DNA from: Lentinus brumalis
Taxonomy: Eukaryota; Basidiomycota; Agaricomycetes; Polyporales; Polyporaceae
NCBI GenBank assembly: GCA_001792895.1
Contig: MARA01000002.1
Location: 2,542,001-2,606,000 of the forward strand
DNA length: 64,000 nucleotides
Reading direction: 5' to 3'
The notes under the pieces were generated by a model. The model worked only from the letters and a program-made list of their open reading frames with translations, was not told the origin of the DNA and did no database searches. This document shows, piece after piece, positions 26,960 to 39,731 of this stretch. The first letter of the stretch is position 1. Each line of letters begins with the position of its first letter. Position numbers and translations under genes: made by a program.

Positions 26960-29197
26960 ATGCGCCTCGCGACGCGGACAGTAGGGGTCGCTCAGAAGAC
27001 TCTCAGGTTGGCGGCGAGCCGGAGATGCTACCACCCGTCTGTACTCCCGTCGCTCATCTCCACAGCCTCTCCAGAATTCAAGGCCAAGTCGGAGGCGATG
27101 GACAGTCTTGTGGCGGACCTGGAGTCGAAGATGGCTGTGGTGAGGCAAGGCGGAGGGCCCAAGGCAGCTGAGCGCATGAGGAGCAAGGGGAAGAAGCTGC
27201 CCCGGGAAAGGTAACGTGTCTCCGACCGTCTCACACGAGAACGAGGGTTCACGCTGGTGAGCAGGTTAGCATTGTTGCTTGACCCCCATACCCCGTTTTT
27301 GGAACTGTCGCAGCTCGCTGCACATGAGGTCTACGGCGAGCCGGTTCCTGCTGCTGGTGTCATCACAGGGATTGGCCGTACAGCCGGGCGGGAGTGTGTG
27401 GTCGTGGTCAACGATGCTACCGTGAAGGGCGGATCATATTACCCATTGACGGTAAGTGCTGCTACCCTAACAGGTCTTCTAGCCTCGTACGAATTATCGT
27501 ACTTTTCCCTGCAGGTCAAGAAGCATCTTCGGGCGCAAGAGATTGCTAGAGAACACGGCCTCCCATGTATCTATGTCGGTGTGTATAAGCTCACTACTAG
27601 TCTCATGCGTTCTTCGCTGATGTCGAACGCAGTGGAGTCCGGAGGTGCAGCGTTGCCGCACCAAGCCAACGTGAGTGCGAAGAAACACGTATTCAATTGC
27701 TCGGACTGACCTGCAGATGCAGGTATTCCCAGACAAGGAGCACTTTGGGCGCATATTCTACAATATGTCGCAGATGTCTGCGCTTGGAATACCACAGATA
27801 GCCATTGTCCACGGAATCTCCGTCGCGGGTATGCAAGACTTCGATTTCGTTGTGCTTTGCTCATTTCTAGTTCATAGGCGGCGCATATGTCCCCGCGATG
27901 GCGGACGAGAACATCATTGTGAAAGACCAAGGTCGTATCTTCCTGGCAGGCCCTCCTCTCGTGAAGGCAGCAACGGGCGAAGAGGTCGACGAAGAGACTC
28001 TTGGCGGTGGGCTGATGCACTCGTCGGAGAGTGGCGTAACAGACCACCTTGCCAGGGACGACGAGCACGCCATCGCCATCGCGAGAGGAATAGTTGGTGA
28101 TCTAGGGAAGGCTGGTTCACGAGAAGTTCCTGTAAGCCATGCGCACTGGTGTATTACGGGCCGATGACAGACTCACTCGGCGTAGCCTCCTGCGGTCCCA
28201 GAGGAACCTCTGTATCCTGCCCACGAGCTGCATGGCATAGTCGGGACAGATCTACGTCAAGCATTCGACATGCGGGACGTCATCGCACGCATAGTCGACG
28301 GCAGCCGTTTCCGCGAGTTCAAGAAGGAATACGGTACCACCATCGTTACGGTGGGTCATATGCCTCAATATACCTGACCGAGTCGCTCACTCGTGAATTG
28401 GCATGTTTTAGGGATTCGCGCACATCCATGGCTACCCGGTCGGCATTGTCGCGAACAACGGCATCCTCTTCTCGCAATCGGCGCTCAAGGCATCGCACTT
28501 CATTGAGCTTTGTTCGCAGCGCCAGATTCCACTACTTTTCCTCGTGAACGTTACAGGGTACATGGTCGGCTCCAAGGCGGAGAAAGGAGGCATCGCCAAG
28601 GACGGCGCGAAAATGGTCCGCGCGGTTGCGTGCGCGGACGTGCCGAAACTCACTGTGGTAGTCGGCGGAAGCTACGGTGCAGGAAACTACGGTGAGTACA
28701 TCTCGTGCATGTACGGAGTGAGAGCAGTTGATCAATGTGGTCCAGGTATGTGCGGTAGGGCCTATTCACCGAGGTTCCTCTGGATGTGGCCGGTACGTTT
28801 CCACGTTCTCTTTCCCCGTGGCTATGTAGTGACCGCTCTGCGCAGAACGCGAAGGTCTCCGTCATGGGTCCTGGCCAACTGTCACAGGTCATGGCTACAG
28901 TGTCAAAGTAAGTCATCGGTCGCGTGGTCGGAAGCGCCAGTCACTCATTTTGCGTCGTGCAGGGATCCGACGAAGCACAGTACACTCAAGGACGAGATCG
29001 AGCAGCAATCAACTGCTTACTACGCCTCGGCACGCCTTTGGGACGACGGCATCATCAAGCCTGTGGACACGCGAGACACGGTCGGCCTGGCTTTGGCATT
29101 AGCTGCACGAGAACGCAACGGTAGCCACTCCTCAGGCGGCAAGGCATCCACCACTTGGGACGGTGACGCAAAGGGCTTTGGTGTATTCAGAATGTAG
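26960..29197 (+). CDS. MCCB: Methylcrotonoyl-CoA carboxylase beta chain, mitochondrial
   Basis: Carboxyltransferase subunit of 3-methylcrotonyl-CoA carboxylase (leucine catabolism), working with the biotin-carrying alpha subunit. The ATG at 26960 starts [20 protein letters not shown], an Arg-rich presequence. The mature part includes [92 protein letters not shown] and [19 protein letters not shown]. The C-terminal carboxyltransferase half has [60 protein letters not shown] and [10 protein letters not shown], the acyl-CoA and biotin-site motifs. It ends [20 protein letters not shown]...FGVFRM. About eight introns interrupt it. The alpha subunit is not in this window. Confidence 0.95.
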
Positions 29198-29744
29198 ACG
29201 GAAGACCGTATCATAGGACAATGCAAGCATGGACAGTAACTAACCATTGTACGTTAATCCGCTTGATTTAAAAGATACTACGCATTCGTCCCTTCGCGGA
29301 TACATTCATTGGCAACGACGGGATCCTTCTCATCACAAAGTTATGTCCACTGAGCCAGGTCAACCAATGCTCTGCGCGGCGGCAGTGACAAGATAACTAC
29401 AGCTTCAAGGCCGAGTACCGATCCCTCGCGCTCTCTGTGCTACCGTCATGCAGGCAACCGCATAGACAATAGGACGATCCGGCCGAGCGAAGATATGACT
29501 TCCCACCTCACCCGGTGTCAACCTGCTCTTTCTGGATTCGAAGTCGGCATTCTGACTCCCAAGTACACAGGCAAAGGTTTGCAGCGCGCAAAGAGCAATG
29601 CAATTCATGTTTGGCGCATATTAGAAACCGAGAATTCCATGCAAAGACATAAGAATACACTACAAACGGAACAAACTACCTAGGTCGCGAACATACGAGA
29701 CGGAGTTGGGGGAGTATAGTAAGCCATAAGTCCATAAGATAATA
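29198..29744. other. Convergent intergenic region
   Basis: 547 bp between the carboxylase stop and the EPL1 stop. It is relatively AT-rich and holds only expected 3' UTR sequence; no gene is seen. Confidence 0.5.
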
Positions 29745-32700
29745 TCAATAGCCAGCAGCGCCTGATCCGCCCACGAGTTGCCTCGACTGCAGCGACGGCG
29801 ACGGTGTGGGGATGGCGGGTTGGGGCGTCCGGGTCGGCGAAGCGTGCACGTTCGCCTGCGCGGCAGCAAGGTTGGGGCTGAGCATGTGCGGTGATGGAGA
29901 GTGAGGAGCTAGACGCGCGATATGATTCCCAGCTGGTGACACCATGCCTTGCGCGGCGCTGAGGACCTGGGCGGCGTTAGGCATGGGGGTACCTCGAGAC
30001 ATCTGAGGCGCACGCATGCTCGCCGCGGATGGGGTGCGTCCGGGTGAACCGGCGGACGACGCGGAGTTGCCGTCCACGCCGATACCCTCAGTCCGACTGT
30101 TCGGCGGAGAGTGTTGACCAGCCATGGGCCACTGCATCGGACGCGCAGCAGGCATTTGCATGGGGTAAGCGCCGTTCGGCATCACATATCCCTGTTGTCG
30201 CAGCGCGATGTTGACGTTGTTATCGGGCATCATGGCCGACAACGACTGCATCTGCTGGAGGTTCAGCCCGTTCGGGCGGGCATTTGGATGCATGTATCCC
30301 GCCTTGGGTATGGCTGGATAGCCGTTGACCGCGGGGATGTGGTAGCCGTTCGGGAGGTTGGGGACGTTGACGCTAGCCGTCGACGAGAGTGACTTCGATG
30401 CAGGGGAAGGTGACGTCAACATAGTGGCCATCGCGTCCGGTTGCGCATGAACGCCATTCGGGCTGCCTTGCAACTGCGGCTTGACATCCTGTTCAGCCGC
30501 CTGAGGCGAGCCCTGGCCGTGGGCATCCACGAAACCATTCGCTGCGCTCGAAGGGGGTGTCGCGTGGGGAGATGTAGGAGGCTGATTCTGTAGTTGACCC
30601 GACACTACTCGCAGACCGCCATTCGATATGCGCAGGTGCGCCAGCGGGTTTGGCTGAGCAAGCTTCTTCACCTGCGTAGGAACTGACACAGGCGTCCCAT
30701 TCGCCCCGTTGATACCATTCGGAGTGTTAGGTGTGGGTTGTGGCGTGCCTGCGGAGCTGGTGGACGCGACAGGAGGACGTTGCAGCGGAATGTGGGGAGG
30801 ACGCATGACGCCCGCCATGTTCAGTGGCTGAGGGCCAAGGAGGAACGGCTTCACTGTCTCGCCTGAAGACAGCTTGATAGATTGATCCGTCTCCAACTTC
30901 TTGCTATCCTCGCCCTGGAGCAACGACATGGTGATCGTGAGGTGTCTACGAGGCTAAGTCAATGTGGATCGAATAGGGGACATGGTTGACTCACTTTGGC
31001 TGATAGTCGTCAATCAATCGCCGGTCTTGATCGTCCTTGCCCGCTGCTCCAACCGCAAGGCCCTCATCGTCGTCGTATCTGAAGCGTTCCTGCAGTCTCC
31101 GTGCGCGCTCTTTGGCTTCCTCGTCGTCATCAAAAACCGCAGGCTTGAGCTTGAAGTTCATCGGGCGACGATCCAAGGCAACGCGGCCACCACGCATTGT
31201 GCGTAGACGAACGGAGTATTTGAACGTAGGAACGTCATCGTCCTCAGGCACCGACGAGACAGGCGATGATCGCGGAGGAAGTTCTCGGAAGAGGCGACAT
31301 CCATATTGAGCTGGAAAAGGTTGATACGGAAACTACGACGCCGACCTTGAGCATATAGTGCTGAGGGAATGACGATACAACTTACATCGCTGACATCCTC
31401 CCATTTGTTGTCCCTCTCCTTGCAATGTTGCATGTGCTGTTCGACTTGAGATGCTATTACAGCCATGATCTCCTTCGGTTTGACTTGCGGCGTGGCGGAG
31501 ACGATTGGGGAGCCCAAATCGCCGTTCTCCCTTGGATGCTTGATCTTGAGCGACGGACGGCTGTAAGGACTGTCAGTGAACCGCAGGGTACGTGATAGGT
31601 GCGATTGACGTACGCTTCGGTCTTCGGTTTCTTTGGCGGTCTCTCTCTGTCCAGGAAGAGTTCGTCGTCCTCCTTCGAGCCCAGGGAAGGATGCAAGCGT
31701 TTGAGATCGGCGACGGGAACGCGCTTGTCCCAGACCTTGTGATTCGCTGAGAACGATTCCCGTTTGCAGTTCTCGCGCTGGTGTACGAGGCCAACGATGT
31801 CCAAGGCTGTCGTGAGTTCGTTCTGTAACCGTACCATGCGGTCGGAGTACGAGGCTTGCGATGCTCGAGTTTTGCGGACAGCCTTGATCTCGCGTCGCCT
31901 GAAACAGATGTAGGACTCATTCTTGGTATCGCTTTCGTCAAGCTACAGCAGGAAGTCAATCGACCGAACACATCGTATATCCGCCAGACACTTACATTGA
32001 CCGTCGGGATGATTCGGTGGCCACCGCGCTCCAGCCTTCGCTCTCGCCAATATGGGTAGATCAGGCGAGCATAACGATACATTTGTGGGGCTGAGGTACC
32101 CATTCGGGTACAGAGTAGACGGCGAACATGTCGGGTTGTAGGTGATTCGCGAAGGTATCCTGGTAGTCGGAGAATGGAGGAAAAGGTGCGCCCTGCTCGA
32201 TGCCCTGTCGCCGTGTTGAGACAAGGCAGAGATCCCGTTGAGATGTTGCACTCACATGATGGAGAAACTCCGTCTTCTCGTGAGTGACTTTCTCGAAGAT
32301 GGCCATGACAAGTTCAAACTCGTCTTCGGTCATCAAGACAGGCTGGACGACGTCGGGCTCCTTGCCCTTCGCCTTCGCACTACGACCGGATCGGGTGGAA
32401 CTTGTCGCGGCAGCTTGGCTGCTCATGCCTTCGCCGCGAGCTTGCTCATTGTTCTTGTTCAGCCACTCCTGGTCGCGCTCATCCATGTAGTAGATGAACC
32501 CGTTGGCAAGGGCGTAAGACGTCGCCTCCTCAACAGTATCGGACGACTTGACATAGGATATTGGGTCTCGCCAGCGCCCTGGTGGATACAGCTCTTCATA
32601 GTCATGGACTATCCCGGTACTGTCCGGAGTGGGGATGAAGGCGGCGGGAGCGCTCTCCTTCTCCTTCTCCTTGTCGCCAGAGCGCGTAGAGCGCGCACCT

Positions 32701-33063
32701 GCCTGATGCCGAGAGGCGGCAGCGGACAAGACTGCTTGCAAATGATGTTCCTAGATTGGCAATAGATAACGCTTAGTCAGCATTCCACGGAACTAGCTTC
32801 CCACGCCTGTAGCCAATCAGGATACGCCACACCAAGGCCTCCAACATCGTCGCCAACAGCGAGCACAGAGGGGTGAATAGACGTACATTCGCATCCTCGG
32901 CGTCCACGCCAGCTGTAGAGACGACTCGGGCCTTCTCATCGTCTTCATCGAGGACGATCGAGTCCGCTTCAATGGTATCTCTGATGACCTTAAGGCGTGT
33001 CTTGTTGGTAACCCTGTTGCGGTTCCGGAGGGCAGCGGGACCTGGATGCGTCGCCCGAGGCAT
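29745..33063 (-). CDS. EPL1: Enhancer of polycomb-like protein 1 (NuA4 subunit)
   Basis: Scaffold of the NuA4/Piccolo histone H4/H2A acetyltransferase that links Esa1, Yng2 and Eaf6 to nucleosomes. The ATG at 33063 gives MPRATHPGPAALRNRNRVTN. The EPcA region includes RLKVIRDTIEADSIVLDEDD, HDYEELYPPGRWRDPISYVK, MDERDQEWLNKNNEQARG and LMTEDEFELVMAIFEKVTHE. Then come the conserved WVPQPHKC-type segment, ARLIYPYWRERRLERGGHRI and YICFRRREIKAVRKTRASQA (EPcB). The second half has TFKYSVRLRTMRGGRVALDR and LQERFRYDDDEGLA. A long low-complexity tail follows, rich in Pro, Ser, Asn and Gln with NGxNG and TP clusters (GTPQPTPNTPNGINGANG), ending at 29745. The gene has at least six introns. Confidence 0.93.
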
Positions 33064-33355
33064 ATCATGGGGCGAGGAAGGGGCGAAGGGTCGAGGTGAA
33101 GTGGTCTGAAGAGTGGTTGCGGCGGGGACGGCGCCTTACGCGCTGGGACCGGTCGAATATCGTGCGTGGGGGGGCGGGCCGAGGCATCGGGCGACGAGCA
33201 ATCGCCACATCCAACGCTTACGTAAGCTCCTTTACCACATATAGCGATCACCGTTTGGCGCTTTCTGGGCCACAGGCGGGGATGAAGGTATTCGGACAAA
33301 GGTCGAAAGATGTCGTATTCCGCGTGAAAAGTGCAGCAGAAGACTATGCTACCAC

Positions 33356-33800
33356 TTACGATATCTGAGAAGATGTTAGCAAATGATGCGATTTCACAGG
33401 AAACGAGACACAGGGGGTGCACTCACTATCTCTGACCACCGCCTCGCCAGCCGCTACACCGTCCAACAATGCCACAGAGAACATTAAACGAAATTGAAGC
33501 ATCTGAGGGAAAGGGCAAATGAAGCTGGGCGGAGTCCTCGACGACGGAGCCGTCGCCGCAGCGCCGTCCACGGCAGCCGATAGAGCGCCATACTCTCCCT
33601 CACGGGCATTGGCTGCGAGCTCTAGACAGGTGAAAGATCGATTTTAGCATTATGTGTATACAACGAGTATGAGGATGGATGTCAACAAACCTGCAGTCGC
33701 GGGGTACCATGCGCCATCCGTCGCCCGAGACACTCGATGCCCAATGTTGGGTACCATGCAAGAGAGTAGGATGACACTCACCTAGACGGCCCGTAGACAT
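33356..33800 (-). CDS. Possible small gene or upstream exons (unrecognised)
   Basis: In the gap upstream of EPL1 a minus-strand ATG at 33800-33798 gives MSTGRL, then a donor G|GTGAGT. An acceptor CTGTCTAG puts ELAANAREGEYGALSAAVDG, PPSFICPFPQMLQFRLMFSV and ALLDGVAAGEAVVRD in phase, followed by another donor GTGAGT near 33425. The codon usage and paired splice sites look genuine, but I see no homology and no secure final exon; the frame beyond the last intron stays open towards EPL1. It might instead be 5' exons or an upstream transcript of EPL1. The interval end is approximate. Confidence 0.3.
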
Positions 33801-34569
33801 CCCTTGTAGCAGCTTTACATGTCTGTACGCATACAAGCAGCTAGACAGACGATGCACAATTTGGGGGCCAGGGCGGTATCACAGAAGGGAGGCGTGCACG
33901 TAAATGCAGACATCATGTACGCACCGCTGCGCTTCAGACTGCGTGTCAGAAAGCATCTGGATAGATGTGGTGCGAGTGATATAGGGTGGGGGGCGATATC
34001 GCTGTTGCCAACGATGAGGACGGGGAGGGGAAGAAGGGAGGCAGGAAGGAGTTGTCTCGCACGCCCCGTCGCCCGGCCCTGCTTCCACGTGCGGCACGTG
34101 GGTAGCCACCACAGCGAAGCGCCCTAAACTGTACAGTCCCTCGACCTGCCCTCGACATGACTTGACCCTAATTGTCTTCTGTACACCATGCAGCTCAGCT
34201 GAATTGCTCATCTTGAACTTGCCCTGTTCTGTGCAAGTCCAGCCGGTCAGAGGCTTGTCCCAGGGTCTGGGGACTTCCAGTTCATCAGTCCAACTTCGAT
34301 TCAACCAGAGCTAATGGCGAGTGCTTCATTGGATCATTTGCTCTTGTCGAGCACGGGGTTGCCTGTATACATGGGGCTTTCGACTGGTTTTCTGGCTTTA
34401 TACATTGTTATTGAAGCTCTGAACTGTTGCAATTCTGTGAGGTGATCAAGAGCCCGAGGTCATAGTACTTACTATTCGTCCGCATTTGGAAGTCAGATCG
34501 GGCAGATCCTGAGACAACCACACAGAGCCGCGCGCTTACACACCTCCTCCCAACGCCCACCTTTCTGCC
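33801..34569. other. Upstream region of PRP31
   Basis: About 770 bp before the PRP31 ATG. It should contain the PRP31 promoter and possibly that of the minus-strand transcript at 33.4-33.8 kb. No distinct gene or repeat is supported. Confidence 0.45.
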
Positions 34570-36676
34570 ATGAGTTCACTCGCTGACGAACTGCTCGCTG
34601 ACCTTGAGGGCCTTTCTGGCGACGAGAATGAGTACGAGAACGAAGAGGAACAACAGCCCGAGGCCAGCACGTCCACTTCCGCCGGAGTGAAGCGAAAGGC
34701 GCCTGGGTCTGACGAAGAGATGTCGGAGGGCGAGGGCGAAGATGAGGGTGCGGGTGAGGGTGATGAGAAGGCTGTCGGCAGTCTGGTGCTGGAGGGCGGT
34801 GTGAGGCCTGCAGAGGAGCTGGATGTGGAGGAGGTGCAGCGAATGGAACTGGGTAAGGTGGAGGACGTAAGGAAGGTGGCCAAGCTGGAGGGGAGCAAGC
34901 GCATGAACGACATTCTCAAGGTGAGAGTTATGCTCTTCGTTTACCTCTCTTCTCAAGCTGATCTTTGTACAGGAAATTGAGAAGTATCAAGCCAACCCTA
35001 GCCCTCCGGAACAGATGGCGCTGCCTACCCATTCCAATCCAGAGTACAACCTCATTGTCCAGGCTAACAACCTGTCTGTGGATGTAGATAACGAGATTAT
35101 GGTTGTCCACAAGGTGAGCATGTTTCCGTGAAAGAATGGCATGTCCCTAACCATCAACCTGCTCTGCAGTTTATCCGGGACCATTACGCTCCAAAATTCC
35201 CTGAACTGGAGCAACTGGTAGCCGACCCTCAAATGTACATCACGTCCGTACGGGCTCTAGGCAACTCAGAGGACCCTACCAAGGTCAATCTGCAAGGAAT
35301 ACTCCCCCCTGCCATCATCATGAGTGTCCTCGTTACCGCCACTACGACGTCGGGCCAGCCCCTCTCAGAAGCCGAGTGGCAGACTGTTCAACGGGCATGC
35401 GACCTCGCGGACCGTTTGGAGGAGGCCAGGAAGAAGGTATGTTAGGTGCCACATCCTCGCCACGTCTCTTGCTGATGGCAGATATAACAGATATTCATGT
35501 ACGTCAGCTCACGAATGAATGTACTTGCTCCCAACCTATCCGCTATCGTCGGTACGACCACAGCTGCGAAACTGCTCGGTGTTGCGGGCGGTCTGTCTGG
35601 TATCGCCAAGATGCCTGCCTGTAATGTCTATGTACGTATTGCCCCCCGGCGATGATTATTCCTCTCTCGTATACTCATCAGTGTTTTTGTAGCTACTAGG
35701 AGCCCAGAAGAAGATCGCTGCTGGCTTCTCCTCCGTCACCCAGAGAAGACATACTGGCTTCGTGTTCCAGTCTGACCTCGTGCAGGGAACGCCACCCGAG
35801 TACCGCATGAAGGTACAGCGTACAGTTGGCGCGAAGTGTACTCTGGCTGCACGTATGGACCTTGAGCGGCAACGCAGAGATGGTGAGTTCACAAGGTGAC
35901 CACTACGAGTTTCCAACTGACAAGCATATATCAGGGTCGTATGGCCAGCAATTGCGAGACAAGATTGAGAAGCACATCGACCGTCTCGCAGCGCCGCCGC
36001 CGGGCAAGATCGTAAAGGCTCTACCCATACCGAACGACGGCCCCAAGAAGCGACGCGGTGGCAAGCGGTACGTACATGGAGTGTCTTGGTTTTGTCGTGC
36101 CGTACTCATTGTCCCATTAGGGCGCGGAAAGCGAAAGAGGCGTATGCGCAAACCGAACTACGGAAGCTGCAGAACCGCATGGCCTTCGGCGAAGCTGAAG
36201 AGGAAGTGGGCGCCTTCGACCAGACGAAGGGTCTCGGAATGATTGGCACCGGCAAGGTTCGCGCGAACGTGGGCGAGGCGAAGAGCCGAGGTGCGTACCA
36301 CATCCTCGGCAGGCCCGTCCTCCAGGAGCTTCTTCGTCTTCCGTGATTCTTGCGCTGACGCCGATCCTTTACGTACCTTTAGCGAAATTGTCGAAGGCGA
36401 ACAAGCTCCGCCTTGCGGCACTCACGAAGGCTGCTCAGAGCGGCACGGCAACTTCAGGAACGGCGACGTCGCTGACTGTTACTCCCGTTCAAGGTACGTG
36501 CTTCGTTCATTGTGGTTACTGCGACGCTCGACCGACCCCTGACGTCATGCTGCGCAGGGTTCGAGCTTACCAACCGTGCTGCCGCTGCGCAGCGTGTCAA
36601 GGAGGCTAACGAGCGCTGGTTCGCGGGTGGCACCTTCTCGTTCGTAGGCCAGAAGGGGACCTCGACCCAGAAGTGA
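34570..36676 (+). CDS. PRP31: U4/U6 snRNP protein PRP31
   Basis: Spliceosomal protein that binds 15.5K-U4 snRNA and bridges U4/U6 with U5. The ATG at 34570 starts [20 protein letters not shown], followed by an acidic segment of about 60 residues. The Nop-type core: [131 protein letters not shown] and MPACNVYLLGAQKK (Nop domain RNP-binding). The Prp31 C-terminal domain follows: [80 protein letters not shown]. It ends [18 protein letters not shown]. At least eight short introns. Convergent with ISU1, 138 bp between stops. Confidence 0.96.
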
Positions 36677-36814
36677 CTGTATCCAAGCATGATGGATTGA
36701 TGTTTTACGACGGACGATGAATGCATATATGCGACGGTACTACTACGATAATGCATGCGAATGGGTACTAATACAAGGGAGCAAACGAATGAGCAAAGCA
36801 AGAGGACGGACTAT

Positions 36815-37563
36815 TTACGACGACGAGGGAGGGTGTGCGGTTGCGACCGTCTGGCCGGTAGCCGCGCTCTGTGAGACGTCGATGAAGCCGGACTTCTTGG
36901 GGTTGCCCAGCTTCGTCCGCTTATTCCTGTAGTCGCGGATGGCGGAGCGAATGGCGTCCTCGGCGAGCACTGCACATACGGTCATTTTCAAAGCTCAACG
37001 TGAACTACATAAGTACTCACTGGAACAGTGAAGCTTGACGGGAGGCAAGCACAGCTCCTTGGCAATCTCCGTGTTTTTGATTTTCTCCGCATCCTCGAGC
37101 GACAGCCCTTTGACCCGCTCGGTCATGTATGAGCTGGAGGCGATGGCACTCCCGCACCCAAACGTCTTGAACTTGACGTCTGAGATGATGCCATTCTCAT
37201 CCACGCGGATTTGCAGCTTCATGACATCGCCGCACCTAACGACGAGACACAGGGGTCAGCACGGTGACGACAAAGACAACGACGAACGACCAAAACACGT
37301 ACGCAGGAGCACCGACCAGGCCCGTACCGACATCCGCGTCGTTCTTGGGGAGCGAGCCGACCTGGAGAATAGGAGGGGCGGGCGCATAAGTTATCTGATA
37401 ACTGGGGGCAGAGTCCAGGCGGGGCGAGACATACGTTTCTGGGCTGCTCGTAGTGGGAAATCACTTTCTCGTGATATGCGCGAGCCAGAACTGGCCGTGC
37501 AGCAAGTCTGCTCGCGCGAGGGAAGGCATTGACGAGGGTCTTCGCAATCGACGAACGCAACAT
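36815..37563 (-). CDS. ISU1: Iron-sulfur cluster assembly scaffold, mitochondrial
   Basis: IscU-type scaffold on which Nfs1-Isd11 and frataxin build [2Fe-2S] clusters in the matrix. The ATG at 37563-37561 gives MLRSSIAKTLVNAFPRASRL, a basic presequence. It is followed by YHEKVISHYEQPRNVGSLPK, DADVGTGLVGAPACGDVMKL (first ligand Cys), FKTFGCGSAIASSSYMTERV (second Cys), IAKELCLPPVKLHCSVLAED (third Cys and the LPPVK site for the Hsp70 Ssq1), and AIRSAIRDYRNKR. All three conserved Cys and the LPPVK motif are present. A non-conserved tail of about 30 residues (SGFIDVSQSAATGQTVATAH) extends past the usual end. Four exons or more; stop TAA at 36815-36817. Confidence 0.96.
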
Positions 37564-37872
37564 GGTGGGAGTGAGAGGGAAAGTTGGCTGCTGACTCCGG
37601 CCGCGTCGCTGCGATTGCGTTCGGCCGTGGGTGGCTCCTGCGGCGTCATCCAATGGCGCCACGTGCACGCGCCAGCCCTGCTGAGGTAAGCACAACTTCC
37701 CAGTTTGGGGGCGTGGGACGGAGTGTGATTCTGGAGAGACGCCAACTGGTGGCCACTCTGTCTGAACGCGTCGCACATGCGTCTTTCCAGTGTCTTTCCT
37801 CCTAGTCTTGTCCGCCCTCCTTGTCTCTGTTTTCACCCCCTCTATTGTTAACGACCACCCACGACCACAGCC
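37564..37872. promoter_or_regulatory. Divergent promoter region of ISU1 and GPC1
   Basis: 309 bp separate the two ATGs, so both promoters lie here. The part next to GPC1 is pyrimidine-rich (CT tracts at 37795-37845), a common pattern at fungal transcription starts. No TATA box stands out. Confidence 0.4.
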
Positions 37873-39731
37873 ATGGCTATCTCTCCCCCCTCGCGCCCCC
37901 CGTCGCCGTCGCCCCCGATGAGCAGGACGAACAGCGGGACAGGCGTATTCTCCGTTCCCTTCGAGCGGTTCGTCCGCGACGAGATCTCGGATTGGGCCAG
38001 CGGATTCACCCTCCTAGGTGCGTGTATGCGCACGATTGCCCTTGGTCGCGCTTCTGACGCGTCGCCCCAGACACTATGGAGACGTACTTCGACTCTCATC
38101 TCGACTTGCTGCAGCGTCAACTCGCCAAGACCAGCGACCGCCTCAAGTCGAGGGCGGAGGCCAAGATCAACGATCTCAAGAAGGACGTTCTCAAGGACGC
38201 GAACTTCAACAAGTTCGTGCCCGCGTCCAATCTCCAGCTCGAGCGCGACCTGCAGAAGTACAAGCTGAAGGTACGAACGTGCGCCGCTTCCGGACCAAGT
38301 CTGTCCCTTTTGGCTGATCGCCCGGTGCTTGTAGGTCTCCCAACGCCTTCTTGCGATAACCCAGACATGGCACACCGCGAAGGTCATCCGCACGCGCGAG
38401 AAAGTCACGTTCTTCATGGCCGTTATGTCCCTCCTCCTGACTGCTCTCCTTTTCGGTATGGCTCCCGAGTGCGTTATCCCTTATAATCGCCACTATCGCC
38501 CCTCGCTGAACGTCCATTCGTATCAGGTGGATACATGTTGTGTACACGGTCCAGGCAGCCTACTATCTGCCTCTCCGCGTGTACATGTACAAGAAACGCG
38601 CTTGGCACTACTTCCTCTTTGACCTCTGCTATTACGCCAATGTCCTCGACCTCATCTTCATCTGGGCTATGCCATCAAGTGCTGCACTCTTCGTGGCTTG
38701 TTACTGCTTATCTCTGGGTTCTCTGGCGAGCGCTGTGATCACCTGGAGGAATAGTCTTGTCTTCCACGACTGGGACAAGGTTACCTCCCTTTTCATCCAC
38801 ATCTATCCTCCTCTCGTCTTTTCCGTCATCCGGTACGTGAACTCGGAGTATCTTGCGTACGCTCCACAACTGGACTGATTGCCCACCCAGGCATTATTAC
38901 CCTGACGCACATACACGTTTCCCGGCGGTTCGTGACGTCCCGCACCTCCAGCCGTTCAAGGCCCTGCTTTTGAGCAGCATCATCTGTGCGCGTTGTGTCT
39001 CCTCAGTGATGCGCATGCGCTGACGTCGAGCCCAGACCTCATCTGGCAGTTGCTGTACTGGAAGGTCCGTCCCCGCATGACGTATGTTATCTCGCTAGGC
39101 CGAAGCTGACTTGGCGTGTCTAGTTCGTTTTGATCGATCGGCGCGTGAAGGTGCAATCGGGCCAGAGGATCACGTCCTTTACGTATATGCTCAACGACAA
39201 ACGCGGCGTCATTGGGCGTACTCTGGCCAAGATTCCGGAACAGTACAGAGAGGTTTCATTCATGTTTGGACAACTGCGTGAGTTCACTTCTTACACCTGG
39301 AGCGCTCTATGTTCTCAAGTCCCGACAGTTTACTCGATTGTCACGGAACTGCCCGCTGTATTTGTGTTGTACGACAGCGCGTTCTGGAGTTCCGCGTACA
39401 TTTTATTCCTGTTCGGGGTCTGCACCTGGAATGGTGGCGGGTTCTACATTGAGGTCTTCGGGCGCAAGTGAGTTGACAACCACCTTCACAACGATCGTCG
39501 ACTCACACTGCATGCAGATTTGAGCGCGAGCTGGAGGCTCTGCGGAAGGAGTTGGCCGAAGTCAACGCGCGTTCAGAGAGATCAAGTCCAACTCTTGGAC
39601 CACAAAGCGACGACGAGGCGTCGACCCTCGCTGGCTCGCCGAAGGCCCTTTCTCCCGTTGTTGCTGCGTCAGACCCACAGGATCACATTCCTCCCCTCAA
39701 CGGCAACGGTGAGGCTCGGAAACACCTATAG
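37873..39731 (+). CDS. GPC1: Glycerophosphocholine acyltransferase (DUF2838)
   Basis: Membrane enzyme that acylates glycero-3-phosphocholine with acyl-CoA to give lysophosphatidylcholine, as shown for yeast Gpc1. The ATG at 37873 begins MAISPPSRPPSPSPPMSRTN. A helical region follows: YFDSHLDLLQRQLAKTSDRL, KINDLKKDVLKDANFNKFV. Then the TM part: TREKVTFFMAVMSLLLTALL, VYTVQAAYYLPLRVYMYKKR, AWHYFLFDLCYYANVLDLIF, SSAALFVACYCLSLGSLASA, ITWRNSLVFHDWDKVTSLFI, HIYPPLVFSVIRHYYPDAHT; RAWHYFLFDLCYY and FHDWDKVTS..IH are the family signatures. Later exons give DLIWQLLYWK and ITSFTYMLNDKRGVIGRTLA. The C-terminal tail is coiled (FERELEALRKELAEVNARSE) and Ser/Pro-rich; stop at 39729-39731. Confidence 0.92.
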
